Assembly: GCF_000470315.2 (NCBI RefSeq)
Contig: NZ_CBRF02000013.1
Coordinates: forward strand, 1-64,000
DNA from: Psychromonas sp. SP041
GTDB taxonomy: Bacteria; Pseudomonadota; Gammaproteobacteria; Enterobacterales; Psychromonadaceae
Direction of reading: 5' to 3'
DNA: 64,000 bases
Notes under the pieces: model-generated
Databases searched by the model: none
Told to the model about the DNA's origin: nothing
Seen by the model: only the letters and a program-made list of their open reading frames with translations
Program-made: the position numbers and the translations under genes
Part shown: piece by piece, positions 45,433 through 53,592 of the stretch
Layout: each line of letters starts with the position of its first letter
Numbering within the stretch: the first letter of the stretch is position 1

Positions 45433-45963
45433 TCATCCAAAGCTTGGCGCGTGTTCTAGCACTTTATTTAAAAACCTTCTAATTGCCCCTTCATCTTTTT
45501 GTGCACTATCAGCCTTGGTTATGACAGTAGGGCTGGAGAAAGGTCCACCAGGGAAGCCAGTTCCTTTTACATGCGCAATTAAATTTTCCTTTGATTCGTC
45601 AAGAGGAGCAAAAAATAGTTTTGAAGTATGAACCTTTGCATCCCCATTTAATCCTGCATCTTTTAAATAATTATCTGAAACATCTCTTAAATAAGTAAAT
45701 GTTGATGTAAATCGGTCACCATCCCTTACTTGTTCATGATTAATATTTTTTTTAGGCTTATAAGAGTTGATCATAAAACTTTGGAGCTCATTGCTTAAGC
45801 CACCAATTGACAAAGAAGCCTGAATTCGAGCGCCTTTTGCTGTCTTTAATATTTTAAATTTAGGATGAGAGCTCTTTAGTATTTCACTAACTCCTCCTTT
45901 TTTTTCAATCTCATTGAGCATCTTAACGTAATAAGGGTTAACCTCGTGTGATTCAGAGGACAT
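45433..45963 (-). CDS. Hypothetical protein (176 aa)
   Basis: The start ATG 45963 is chosen because AGAGAGGG ends a few nt upstream; a longer frame to 46032 would add 23 residues resembling translated leader. The protein is basic to neutral and soluble. Its sequence shows a Gly-rich loop (GTGFPGGPFSSP, about 140-151) that could be a ligand loop. No family is recognised. It converges on the 43905 gene and diverges from the abiE operon. Confidence 0.5.
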   Translation of the reverse strand: MSSESHEVNPYYVKMLNEIEKKGGVSEILKSSHPKFKILKTAKGARIQASLSIGGLSNELQSFMINSYKPKKNINHEQVRDGDRFTSTFTYLRDVSDNYLKDAGLNGDAKVHTSKLFFAPLDESKENLIAHVKGTGFPGGPFSSPTVITKADSAQKDEGAIRRFLNKVLEHAPSFG

Positions 45964-46265
45964 GTGTCCCTCTCTTTTTTTATTATTATTCACCGATAAT
46001 AACAACAGAAAAAAGGCTCGTAAACTAAACAAGATATAATATGTTGAAATAACAAAACCCCAAAAAAGCTTTTAAAACAAGGTTATGTAATGACTTTCTC
46101 TAAAAATTATGGAATGATTTTGACCTTTGATTATCAGCAAAGAAGCTGCATTTGACTAATTAAAAGTGAATTTTAAATCGAATATTATGAATAGTTATTC
46201 GAGGCGTTTACTTTATTTAAAGCAATTGATTTCCAAAGGCCCAAATAAGTTTATTGAAATGTGCT

Positions 46266-46352
46266 TTTTAACACTCTAGGTGTTACTATTAATCATAACG
46301 TAAACAACAAGGTTTACAGCATTATGTTTTTTAACACTAGGAGTGTAACTAT
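46266..46352 (+). promoter_or_regulatory. Two operator-like repeats upstream of abiEi
   Basis: TTTTAACACTCTAGGTGTTA (from 46266) and TTTTAACACTAGGAGTGTAA (from 46329) share their ends and each contains an inverted repeat (AACAC/GTGTT; ACACT/AGTGT). The second abuts the abiEi start. AbiEi proteins repress their own operon through repeats of this kind. Confidence 0.65.
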
Positions 46353-47133
46353 GTCATCTAAAATAAACTGGCTAATTAAAAACACACTGCCAGGTGAATT
46401 GGTGCTGCAGAACTGGTTAACACAGAATGGGATCAGTTATTCATTGGCCCAAAAATATGCTCAAAGTGGCTGGCTAAGAAAAATGAGCACCGGTGTCTAC
46501 TATAGACCAGGCTCAGATGAACAGTTAATGCCGGGATGGCCAGATGCTGTTCATGCTTTAGATAAGCAACTTAAAATGCCCGCTCATCTAGCTGGATTAA
46601 GCAGTTTGACTCACCAAGGCTTAAGCCATTATCTTCAGTTGAGAAAAGAAACGGTTTGGATTGGCGTCAAAAACAAGCAAACATTGCCAAAGTGGTTTCG
46701 TGAGTTTAACGAGCAGGCATGGATCTATTGTGGAAATCATAAAATAACTCAATTGTCTGAGAAAGACTTTAAGTTCGTCTATATCAAAGGAAAAGAGGTA
46801 AAGGCCAGTTGTCCGGAATTAGCCGCATATGAGGTGGTTGATGCTATCGGTAAGCATATTACCTTTGAGCATGCATCAGAGTTGTTTCAGGGGTTAGTTA
46901 ATTTGAGTCCAAGAAAAGTGCAGTCCATTCTTGAGCGAAGTGCGTCAGTACAAACTAATCGCGTTTTCCTATTTATTAGTCAGTACCATGGCCATAAATG
47001 GGCGGAACGACTAGATGAATCTTCCATAAACCTAGGCTCAGGAAAAAGGTCTGTTGTAGAAAATGGACGATATAACGAGCGCTATCAAATCACAGTCCCA
47101 GATGTACTTAATCAAAAAAAGGAAATTAACTAA
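46351..47133 (+). CDS. abiEi: AbiEi-family antitoxin / transcriptional repressor
   Basis: A 260-residue protein with the AbiEi N-terminal winged helix (LVLQNWLTQNGISYSLAQKYAQSGWLRKMSTGVYYRPG) and the C-terminal antitoxin domain (CPELAAYEVVDAIG). The ATG at 46351 is used since the DNA before it is the operator region; the frame is open to 46261. In type IV AbiE systems it neutralises the effect of AbiEii and represses the operon. Its stop overlaps the abiEii start (TAATG), showing translational coupling. Confidence 0.9.
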   Translation: MSSKINWLIKNTLPGELVLQNWLTQNGISYSLAQKYAQSGWLRKMSTGVYYRPGSDEQLMPGWPDAVHALDKQLKMPAHLAGLSSLTHQGLSHYLQLRKETVWIGVKNKQTLPKWFREFNEQAWIYCGNHKITQLSEKDFKFVYIKGKEVKASCPELAAYEVVDAIGKHITFEHASELFQGLVNLSPRKVQSILERSASVQTNRVFLFISQYHGHKWAERLDESSINLGSGKRSVVENGRYNERYQITVPDVLNQKKEIN

Positions 47134-48059
47134 TGGATAGAGAAAGTACCTACTACAAGCAAGTATCGCTCTTGATAAGAATGCTGCCCATTGTTGACAA
47201 GGAAGAAATTTTTGGCCTCAAAGGCGGTACAGCAATCAATCTTTTTGTACGTAACTTTCCAAGGCTATCTGTGGATATTGACCTCGCATACCTACCATTG
47301 GAGCCGCGTGATGTCGCACTGAGCAATGTAAAAAGCGCGCTCCAGCGAATAGCAAGTGAAATTGACGAACAACCCAATACAAAAGCAACAATTCAAGATA
47401 ATAAGCCCGATGAGCTTAGAATTGTTGTTACAACAAATGAAGCAACGATTAAGATAGAAGTTTCACCTGTTTCAAGGGGGACTTTACACGAACCGGTTAG
47501 AATGAATGTGCAAGAATTAGTTGAAGAAGAGTTTGGTTATGCTGAAATTGCTGTTGTAAGCCTGCCAGACTTATATGGTGGAAAGTTATGTGCCGCTATG
47601 GATCGACAACATCCACGCGACTTGTACGACGTTAGAATGCTCTTGCAAACAGATGATATTGATAGAGAAATATTCATTGGCTTTTTGACTTATGCATTAG
47701 GTCATCCCAGACCAATAAATGAGGTTATGTCACCTATATGGCGACCACTTGAAGAAGCCTTTAATGCAGAGTTTGATGGGATGACAAAGGAAGAGGTTAC
47801 CCTTAAAGACTTGTTAGCAGTGCCACAGGATATGGTCGCTGCCTTACAAAGTCACTTAACAGCTAAAGATAGGGCGTTTTTACTGTCTTTTAAGCAAGGA
47901 GCCCCAGACTGGTCGCTGTTTGACTATCCAAATGCAAAAGATTTACCTGCGATACAATGGAAGCTATTAAACATAAATAAGCTTGCTAAAAACAAGAAAA
48001 AGCATGAAGAACAACTGAAAAAGCTAGAAAACGTGCTGGATACATGGGTAGAAAATTAG
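47133..48059 (+). CDS. abiEii: AbiEii nucleotidyltransferase toxin
   Basis: A 308-residue protein with the AbiEii/MenT-type nucleotidyltransferase signature: GLKGGTAINLF (G-G-T), then SVDIDLAY (D-x-D metal motif), later KIEVSP and RDLYDVRML. Such toxins add nucleotides to tRNA or use GTP, arrest growth and abort phage infection. Length and motifs suggest an active toxin. Coupled to abiEi by a 1-nt overlap. Confidence 0.92.
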   Translation: MDRESTYYKQVSLLIRMLPIVDKEEIFGLKGGTAINLFVRNFPRLSVDIDLAYLPLEPRDVALSNVKSALQRIASEIDEQPNTKATIQDNKPDELRIVVTTNEATIKIEVSPVSRGTLHEPVRMNVQELVEEEFGYAEIAVVSLPDLYGGKLCAAMDRQHPRDLYDVRMLLQTDDIDREIFIGFLTYALGHPRPINEVMSPIWRPLEEAFNAEFDGMTKEEVTLKDLLAVPQDMVAALQSHLTAKDRAFLLSFKQGAPDWSLFDYPNAKDLPAIQWKLLNINKLAKNKKKHEEQLKKLENVLDTWVEN

Positions 48060-48075
48060 CCTAAAACATATCCCT

Positions 48076-48100
48076 AATGGCCAGAATATTCTGGCCAAAT
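48076..48100. repeat. Palindrome 1 (GGCCAGAATATTCTGGCC)
   Basis: A perfect 18-bp palindrome at 48079-48096, preceded by AAT. It begins 17 bp after the abiEii stop. Confidence 0.6.
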
Positions 48101-48252
48101 ACTTGAGTATTGGTGTGAATGGCAGGGCCTAAATACATAGATAATGCTCTAGTTATGGAGAATACTGTTGTGTTTATGTTTATGCTTTTTCCCAAGTGTA
48201 TTAGTTAAAAACAAGTAATTACTACATTAAGATTCAAAGCTCACTGATCTTT

Positions 48253-48276
48253 AATGGCCAGAAAGTTCTGACCATT
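48253..48276. repeat. Palindrome 2, related to palindrome 1
   Basis: AATGGCCAGAA, then AG, then TTCTGACCATT: 10 of 11 positions pair. It shares AATGGCCAGAA with palindrome 1, 177 bp away. The pair could be operators, terminators or recombination sites. Confidence 0.5.
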
Positions 48277-48372
48277 CTTTATAGATTAAAACATCATAGC
48301 CAGCATAATATTCTACTTATTATAACTAAACTGGCTTATTCAGAAAATAATATGCTTAAGCACAACTTAGAT

Positions 48373-49305
48373 TTAGTATCCCATACTGCAGCTCATTTCA
48401 TAATCAAGTTCAGATTTACTAACTTCTTTTATAGCGATACGACTGGCCAGCTCTTCATCAGTAATAATTAGTTCGGAAGCACCTGACTTTCCGTTTAAGC
48501 TCGATGCATAAAAGCCGGAGATGCCTTGCTTACAAAGAAATGATGAAGCTTTTTTCTTGCCGTTTGCTTCATTGACTAGCGCCTGCTCTACAGAGTTCAG
48601 CTTTCCTTCATCTGTCGTGAAAGCAATTGAGATGGCGCGATACAGGTCGCCATAATCAAAATCGTTATTTATAGTAAGATCATTATCGATGACCTTATCA
48701 AAAACTGACATGGTTTTTTCATCAAGAATATCAATAAAATCCTCATCGGATGATTTCTCGGTAACATCATCTCCTCTTAGTTTTCGATATAATAAGTCCT
48801 TTATATCATCTGAATCTATTAAGACGTCACTCGTCGACATTAATTCATATTCAAGGTGACTTGCCGTGTTATCGATAAATGTTTCAATATCGTCAGAGAT
48901 CTCATAGTTTAAGCCTGTATCTTCAATCTCATTGGATAGCCGACCTATCTGAGCATTGTGGCCTAGCTTGTTATAAAGCTCGACAGCAATCGAGTTTAAA
49001 ACGTCCTCATCAACGTTCTCGTTCCATTTTTTAATAGAAGAGAGATCAGAATTTCTAATAGATGCTCTGTAACAAACGCCATTATAGCTTTCAATGGCCT
49101 CATTTTCGTCGACTAGCTCGCCATATTTGTTCATATGACTCTTATCGGTTTCATCAAAATGCTGGTAGGTTTCCAGATAAGAGGAAACATTGTCCGCTTC
49201 CCCTAAATAAATACCGAAAGCATATCTATTAACTTCTTGCCCAGTTCCTACAAAGCTTAAATCGAATTTTTCAAATCTTTTTCTAGATGCATGAAACATG
49301 TCCAC
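48373..49305 (-). CDS. Probable ADP-ribosyltransferase-like protein (phage/PolyVal type)
   Basis: A 310-residue acidic protein. Its N terminus MFHASRKRFEKFDLSFVGTG and FGIYLGEADNVSSYLETY matches the H-x-[ST], F..FD and G-[IL]-Y-[FL] helix pattern of ART domains in phage and plasmid polyvalent proteins (His5, Tyr about 35). The C terminus SSFLCKQGISGFYASS...SELIITDEEL matches the closing L...GI.G..Y and ...IITD/VVFD strands. A ~170-residue acidic insertion sits between. Start is GTG 49305 with GGAGGT 6 nt upstream. Activity and target unknown. Confidence 0.62.
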   Translation of the reverse strand: MDMFHASRKRFEKFDLSFVGTGQEVNRYAFGIYLGEADNVSSYLETYQHFDETDKSHMNKYGELVDENEAIESYNGVCYRASIRNSDLSSIKKWNENVDEDVLNSIAVELYNKLGHNAQIGRLSNEIEDTGLNYEISDDIETFIDNTASHLEYELMSTSDVLIDSDDIKDLLYRKLRGDDVTEKSSDEDFIDILDEKTMSVFDKVIDNDLTINNDFDYGDLYRAISIAFTTDEGKLNSVEQALVNEANGKKKASSFLCKQGISGFYASSLNGKSGASELIITDEELASRIAIKEVSKSELDYEMSCSMGY

Positions 49306-49481
49306 GGCGCACCTCCAATTTTTTAACCAATTCTATCAAAACATCCCGTCTGTAAAAAGAACATTTGATACTATTAAAATCTACAAAAAACATGTTTAAT
49401 CAACAAAATGTTTAATCTTCTGTTTGAATTGCAGTGAAGGGGATTTTAGATGGTTGATAATAACTAACATAAGGGGTCAGC

Positions 49482-49763
49482 ATGGCACTAATCATAATAC
49501 CAGACCAATATGTAGAATCATTGTTTCATGGTTCGGATTTTGGTGCGTTAATAAATAATCGAACAACAGAAAAACGAAGCCATTTATATAAAACGATAAC
49601 ATCTCTATCTAAAGGGAATTGGTCTGGCCATTCATCTTATAGCATAGCTCTAAATGGCGGGTTTATCGCTGATGGCGATATTGGTTCACCTAAGCAGCTA
49701 ACATTGCTTGGTACTGCGTTTATTGAGGCGTATGAGACAAAAATTGAGGCGGGGCAAGCCTGA
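49482..49763 (+). CDS. Small hypothetical protein (93 aa)
   Basis: AAGGGG precedes the ATG. The protein (MALIIIPDQYVESLFHGSDF...) is short, neutral and has no recognised motif. It sits between an ART-like gene and a tyrosine recombinase and could be a recombination-associated small protein. Its downstream flank is less AT-rich than the rest of the window. Confidence 0.5.
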   Translation: MALIIIPDQYVESLFHGSDFGALINNRTTEKRSHLYKTITSLSKGNWSGHSSYSIALNGGFIADGDIGSPKQLTLLGTAFIEAYETKIEAGQA

Positions 49764-49857
49764 AGTAGGTAAAGACGGTGACAGCAAGCCAGGGGGAAAT
49801 AGGAACTGGAATATAGGCGCGAAGCGCGGACATAATCGATGCCCGCATTAATGAGTA
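49764..49857. other. GC-richer segment between small ORF and integrase
   Basis: Contains the hairpin GGCGC-GAA-GCGCG followed by GACATAATCGATGCCC. Base content differs from the surroundings. It may be part of a recombination site for the adjacent integrase. Confidence 0.3.
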
Positions 49858-51135
49858 TTATACTTTTCTAACTTTCCCTGTTTTACCACGTTCCATTAGT
49901 GTTGACTGTATGTACTCTTTATCAGTTGTCGCCATGCTGGTGTGCCCTAGATCATCAGATAGATGTTTAATAGGGCGCGTTAGTGCATCAATACTAGCCC
50001 CAGTATGTCTCAGCCAGTGTGAGCTTGCTGACATTATCTCAGTCGCTTTTGATATCTGTCCTTCTTTTGTTAGTCTGTTGATCACAATAGTAAAAGCATC
50101 TTCAATCAGTCTTGATGATTGCTTTGTAGATATGCCACCTCTGCCTTTAAGCTTGGAAATAAGAGGGGAGTTATCCGACTGTGTAGGCATTGGCGTGAGG
50201 CCTCTGTATACGCGGTACCGTTTTAGATACTTAAAATAAGCATCAGGTATTGAGACGCGCCTTTTTTTACCGCCTTTACCAAACGCCCAGAACCAGTAGC
50301 TTTCATTTGACTCATGAAAATCAGACATTTTAGGCTGCCAGTTATCACGTTCAGATATTTCAGATATCCGAAGATAGAGAGATTTTAAAGTAACGACAGC
50401 AAATAGGTTTCTTTCATACAGCGGATCTTCATCTGCAGCTTCTGTAATGTACTGAAGAATGGTTTCCCAGTCATCTTCGCTAAACCTTTTAATAGTAGGG
50501 GGCTCAGACGACTTAATGATGTAAGGCGAGCGTTTTTTAGCAACTGGGACCGGGTTACCTAATGCATAGTCCTCATCTATCATGAAGTCATAAAACACTT
50601 TCATGATACTAAATTGTCTTTCAATGCTTTTAGTCTGAGGTGTTCTTTTTACTCTTGTTGCACGAGGACTAATTGGTTCAGTTACCTTAAATGGCTTCCA
50701 GGCTTTATTTGCCGTGTATTCTTCTAATTTATCGTCATCACCAGAAGTTTTTGAATTTTTACGCACAAAATGAGCCGCTTGTTGAGTATTTACCCACGAA
50801 ACTGGCGGATTCATACAAAAGTCGATGTAATCGTTAATATCCGACTTTCTGAGGCTAATAACCGATTTTTCTGCAATAAGCCAAGACCAAAGTAAAAACC
50901 GCTCAGTTTCAGTTCTAAAGGCGTTAAAGGTCTGTGCGCTCCTGCGGCCATATTCAGAAAGAAAGTGAACTGCTTCAGCATAATCTTGCTCACAGAAAGG
51001 TAGTTGAGCTGAAATTAACAGAACCTCCCTTCTGATAAACGGAATATCTTCAGGGTAAGGAAAGTTCCTATTAAGTTCTCTGACTTGTTTATGCGTACCA
51101 AATATTGGAAAAGGTGGTTTTATTTTAGTATTCAC
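49858..51135 (-). CDS. Tyrosine recombinase (phage integrase family)
   Basis: A 425-residue site-specific recombinase with an N-terminal core-binding domain (about 50-170) and a catalytic domain. Active-site residues are visible: Arg in SLYLRISEISE, Lys in FGKGGKKRRVSIP, H-x-x-R in SSHWLRHTGAS, His in DDLGHTSMATT and Tyr in DKEYIQS. It should cut and rejoin DNA through 3'-phosphotyrosine. Candidate recombination sites are the GC-richer segment after its stop or the palindromes at 48.1-48.3 kb. No excisionase is seen. Confidence 0.93.
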   Translation of the reverse strand: MNTKIKPPFPIFGTHKQVRELNRNFPYPEDIPFIRREVLLISAQLPFCEQDYAEAVHFLSEYGRRSAQTFNAFRTETERFLLWSWLIAEKSVISLRKSDINDYIDFCMNPPVSWVNTQQAAHFVRKNSKTSGDDDKLEEYTANKAWKPFKVTEPISPRATRVKRTPQTKSIERQFSIMKVFYDFMIDEDYALGNPVPVAKKRSPYIIKSSEPPTIKRFSEDDWETILQYITEAADEDPLYERNLFAVVTLKSLYLRISEISERDNWQPKMSDFHESNESYWFWAFGKGGKKRRVSIPDAYFKYLKRYRVYRGLTPMPTQSDNSPLISKLKGRGGISTKQSSRLIEDAFTIVINRLTKEGQISKATEIMSASSHWLRHTGASIDALTRPIKHLSDDLGHTSMATTDKEYIQSTLMERGKTGKVRKV

Positions 51136-51388
51136 AAAAGCTCTAAATGATTGGGTTATGATGGCATGTTAGTTTTGGCCAAAGGATATGTAAAGAAAGA
51201 CATAATGTTTTTTTATTTTTAATGCTTTAAACTTGAGGTAGTTGGCATTTTATAGGGATTGATATATTTTAGGTTTACAGATAAAAAGGCTCGCAAGCCC
51301 CTGTTTTACAAAGCCTATACCATGTCTAGTAATAACCATTACTAGACATTTTACACTGATAGTTGCCCTATCATATTTCTAAACACAC
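51136..51388. other. Gene-less region between integrase and mini-transposon
   Basis: Contains a hairpin at about 51323-51350 (ATGTCTAGTAAT and ATTACTAGACAT arms around AACC) and no credible ORF. With the mini-transposon and 51623-51923 it forms a 788-bp stretch without genes. Confidence 0.4.
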
Positions 51389-51622
51389 TGTGTATTGACA
51401 ATAAAGTTGGCCCCTAAGCAAAATAGTTGGCCCGTAAGAGACAAAAAAACAATAAAGTTGGACCGTAGTGGTTAACTTGCTGATTTTTATATCTGGTTTG
51501 TAACACAAACAAACTTCATTGTTGCTGCTACAACGCAAAAGTGCACTGGTGAACAGCTCTTACGGGCAAACTTTAGTGTATTTTTGATGGTTGTTGCAGG
51601 CTAACTTTATTGTTCCTGCACA
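51389..51622. mobile_element. 234-bp mini-transposon with Tn7-like (TnsB/MuA-type) ends
   Basis: It begins TGTGTATTG-ACAATAAAG and ends with the inverse of TGTGCAGGA-ACAATAAAG. The left end has three direct repeats of consensus ACAATAAAGTTGGCCCGTAAG (from 51398, about 51418 and 51449), and the right end has three in inverse orientation (51510-51522, 51557-51579, 51599-51613). CACAC flanks both sides (51384-51388 and 51623-51627), a 5-bp target duplication as expected for Tn7/Tn5053-class elements, though it lies in a CA-rich stretch. It has no coding capacity. It is probably a non-autonomous or deleted element mobilised in trans. Confidence 0.75.
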
Positions 51623-51843
51623 CACACATATTGAAAGCAACTGACAAGGATTAAGACATTTGTTAGATACCTGTATTTTAATTGAATAAGTAATTTTGCA
51701 TAAATATTCAGTATCAGAATATGATTACCACGAAACAACCAATTCTATTTCGATAATTCCTCAGCTAGACCTTTAGCCAAAAACCAAAACGGTTTCGTCG
51801 CATTTACGCGGAATACAATTGGTTGGCTCGAACACCTCAACAT

Positions 51844-51872
51844 TCGACCATATGAACGCAAAAGCTTATATT
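51844..51872 (+). promoter_or_regulatory. Promoter of the nested-ART gene
   Basis: TCGACC (51844-51849), 17 bp, TATATT (51867-51872). Confidence 0.6.
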
Positions 51873-51923
51873 ATATAATAAAGCAACATTTATGAGTTAT
51901 TCGCTAAGGTGCGAATTTAAGGA

Positions 51924-53303
51924 ATGAAAATGCAGGATATTAATTTATTTCATGCGACAAATAAGGTTTTTAAGAAGTTAGATACAAAAAGAGGATTTGG
52001 TGCTCATCTAGGCACAAAAAAGGCTGCTTTAGCTAGAATGAAAGCGCTAATTAATGATCCTGTTGAATTCGAAATTGAGCAGATTAATCCGTCAAAAAAA
52101 GACTACAACTGTAAAAAGCTAATGGACTTGATACAACTGAAGGAATCAGACCCTACAGCACTGCGAATGCAAAGAGCTAAACAGCAAGGGTTTGATCCAA
52201 CAAAAGTATATTATCACGGAACAACTCGTTTTAATGAGAATGCGTCGGTGGACATTCATCAGTTTAGTAAGGCTAAAGTCGGCGAACGTTGTTCGTTAGA
52301 TAGCGAAGGCTTTTTCTTTTCTAATCAAACAGCTATTTCAAATAATTATTCGGCCCTAGAAAGCTTTGGCGAAGATTCAGATAACTTAAACGGTGCCAAC
52401 TACCCTGTTTTATTGAAGCTAAACAAGCCAATGATTGTAGATGAAGCATTTTTAGCAAAAGAAAATATGAGCAATGTACTTGGAGTAAGAGAGGATGTGG
52501 TCAATTTTTGGGATATTTACCATCCATTTTTACTTGAAGAATATCACTCAGGAAACTTCGATAGCATCCTCATTAGAGATGAGTCTCAGTCAAAGGATAA
52601 CCCGGTTGAGATGCCCATTGTTTTCGAGCCAAATCAAGTAAGGTCAGTTACTTCATTTTTCCACCCTAAAATGGCACATACAAGTTACCTACATGAATTG
52701 TCAGTGCCCTCTTCATTTGAACGCATTTTACTGATTGATAAATGCCTGGAACAAGTTGCACCGAAAACCTCTCTTGACCCTGATGAGCTTTTAAGCAAAA
52801 TAGAGCTTATGAGCACTCAAGAGATTAAATCAGTGATGTCTCAATACAAATCCCTGCCTAATTCATATTCGTTCGACAAGTCGGTCATGGAGGCAAATAT
52901 GGGCAATGCTTTCAGGGTAAAGGCCGACAATAGGTATTGTGGTACCGCGAAAAACAAATCCTCTGCAAATAAAATTGTAAGAGACCTAAAGAAATCGCTA
53001 ATGAAGGAAGTAACACTTAGTGTTGAGCGCCCTCTCCGATTACCTGATCTGGGTATTTGGTCTAGTGAGATCATTGCCAATGAACTGTCTCTCTCTGGGC
53101 AGCAACGTGAAGAGATGGCACTTTGTCATGATGAAACGGATAAGTTTGATTATTTAAAATCGCTTATCTTTGAAATGGGATATGACTCTGTAGTTTATAA
53201 GAATGAGGTTGAAGCAAAGGGACATGACAGCTATATAGCATTAAAGGATGACCAGATTTTATATCCAGAAGAAATGGAGATGGAAGTTAGCTGTACTTTC
53301 TAA
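51924..53303 (+). CDS. ADP-ribosyltransferase PolyVal-type protein with apparent nested ART domains
   Basis: A 459-residue protein. Residues 88-250 form a complete ART-PolyVal domain: GFDPTKVYYHGTTRF (His98), EGFFFSNQTAISNNYS, PVLLKLNKPMIVD, FDSILIRDE and VFEPNQVRSVTSFFHP. Residues 7-42 (LFHATNKVFKKLDTKRGFGAHLGTKKAALARMK, here given in two parts of one segment) are an ART N-terminal half, and 363-445 (RPLRLPDLGIW, MGYDSVVYKNEVEAKGHDSY) its C-terminal half. So a second ART domain seems interrupted by the first. PolyVal proteins are delivered with plasmid or phage DNA and modify host targets using NAD+. Well supplied with promoter and AAGGA. Confidence 0.78.
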   Translation: MKMQDINLFHATNKVFKKLDTKRGFGAHLGTKKAALARMKALINDPVEFEIEQINPSKKDYNCKKLMDLIQLKESDPTALRMQRAKQQGFDPTKVYYHGTTRFNENASVDIHQFSKAKVGERCSLDSEGFFFSNQTAISNNYSALESFGEDSDNLNGANYPVLLKLNKPMIVDEAFLAKENMSNVLGVREDVVNFWDIYHPFLLEEYHSGNFDSILIRDESQSKDNPVEMPIVFEPNQVRSVTSFFHPKMAHTSYLHELSVPSSFERILLIDKCLEQVAPKTSLDPDELLSKIELMSTQEIKSVMSQYKSLPNSYSFDKSVMEANMGNAFRVKADNRYCGTAKNKSSANKIVRDLKKSLMKEVTLSVERPLRLPDLGIWSSEIIANELSLSGQQREEMALCHDETDKFDYLKSLIFEMGYDSVVYKNEVEAKGHDSYIALKDDQILYPEEMEMEVSCTF

Positions 53304-53320
53304 GATTAAACGCTTTAGTT

Positions 53321-53443
53321 ATTTTATGCCCAGCTAGGACGCTGGGTTTTAATGAGCTCCCCCCCCCTTGCTTCTCACTCTAACGCTATCCATGAATTCT
53401 AAGTACTCAAGATGTGTTCTAACATTAAACGGAACGTCTTTCA
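53321..53443. repeat. Left ~120-bp direct repeat (partial copy of the 3' end of gene 56083)
   Basis: About 90% identical to 56055-56174. It covers the last ~30 codons and terminator of the 56083 gene, but the end of the frame is altered by a 9-C run. With the right copy it brackets the LuxR-dioxygenase-LysO module. Confidence 0.85.
53329..53350 (+). terminator. Terminator after the ART gene, inside the left repeat
   Basis: CCCAGC-TAGGAC-GCTGGG followed by TTTT. Confidence 0.7.
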
Positions 53444-53531
53444 CGTAACGAAAATAATTTATTTAGCTCAAGATCGAAGTTGGAACTAAAGTCAGCTTCT
53501 TTAATTGTAAACAGGTTCAACTATACAAAGC

Positions 53532-53555
53532 ACATTTAATTTTCTTTTTAAATGT
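53532..53555. promoter_or_regulatory. Palindrome upstream of luxR-type gene
   Basis: ACATTTAA and TTAAATGT, perfect 8-bp arms, 8-nt centre, 38 bp before the LuxR-type start. Confidence 0.4.
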
Positions 53556-53592
53556 TAAAGCATGCTGTACCATTTAAAAAAAGGACTTTTAA

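Larger units (their letters stand above)
48060..48372. other. Gene-less region with two related palindromes
   Basis: No coding signal is seen in these 313 bp. A palindrome lies at each side (see the two entries for GGCCAGAA repeats). The AT-rich middle holds no clear promoter. Confidence 0.4.

Noticed and set aside
46090-46155. 21-codon ORF upstream of abiEi
   Set aside because: Start is plausible but there is no sequence pattern or conservation to support it.
51389-51622. Replication-origin iterons or CRISPR-like array
   Set aside because: Repeats are in inverted sets with transposon-like termini and a 5-bp flanking duplication; no Rep gene, DnaA box cluster or spacer regularity is seen.
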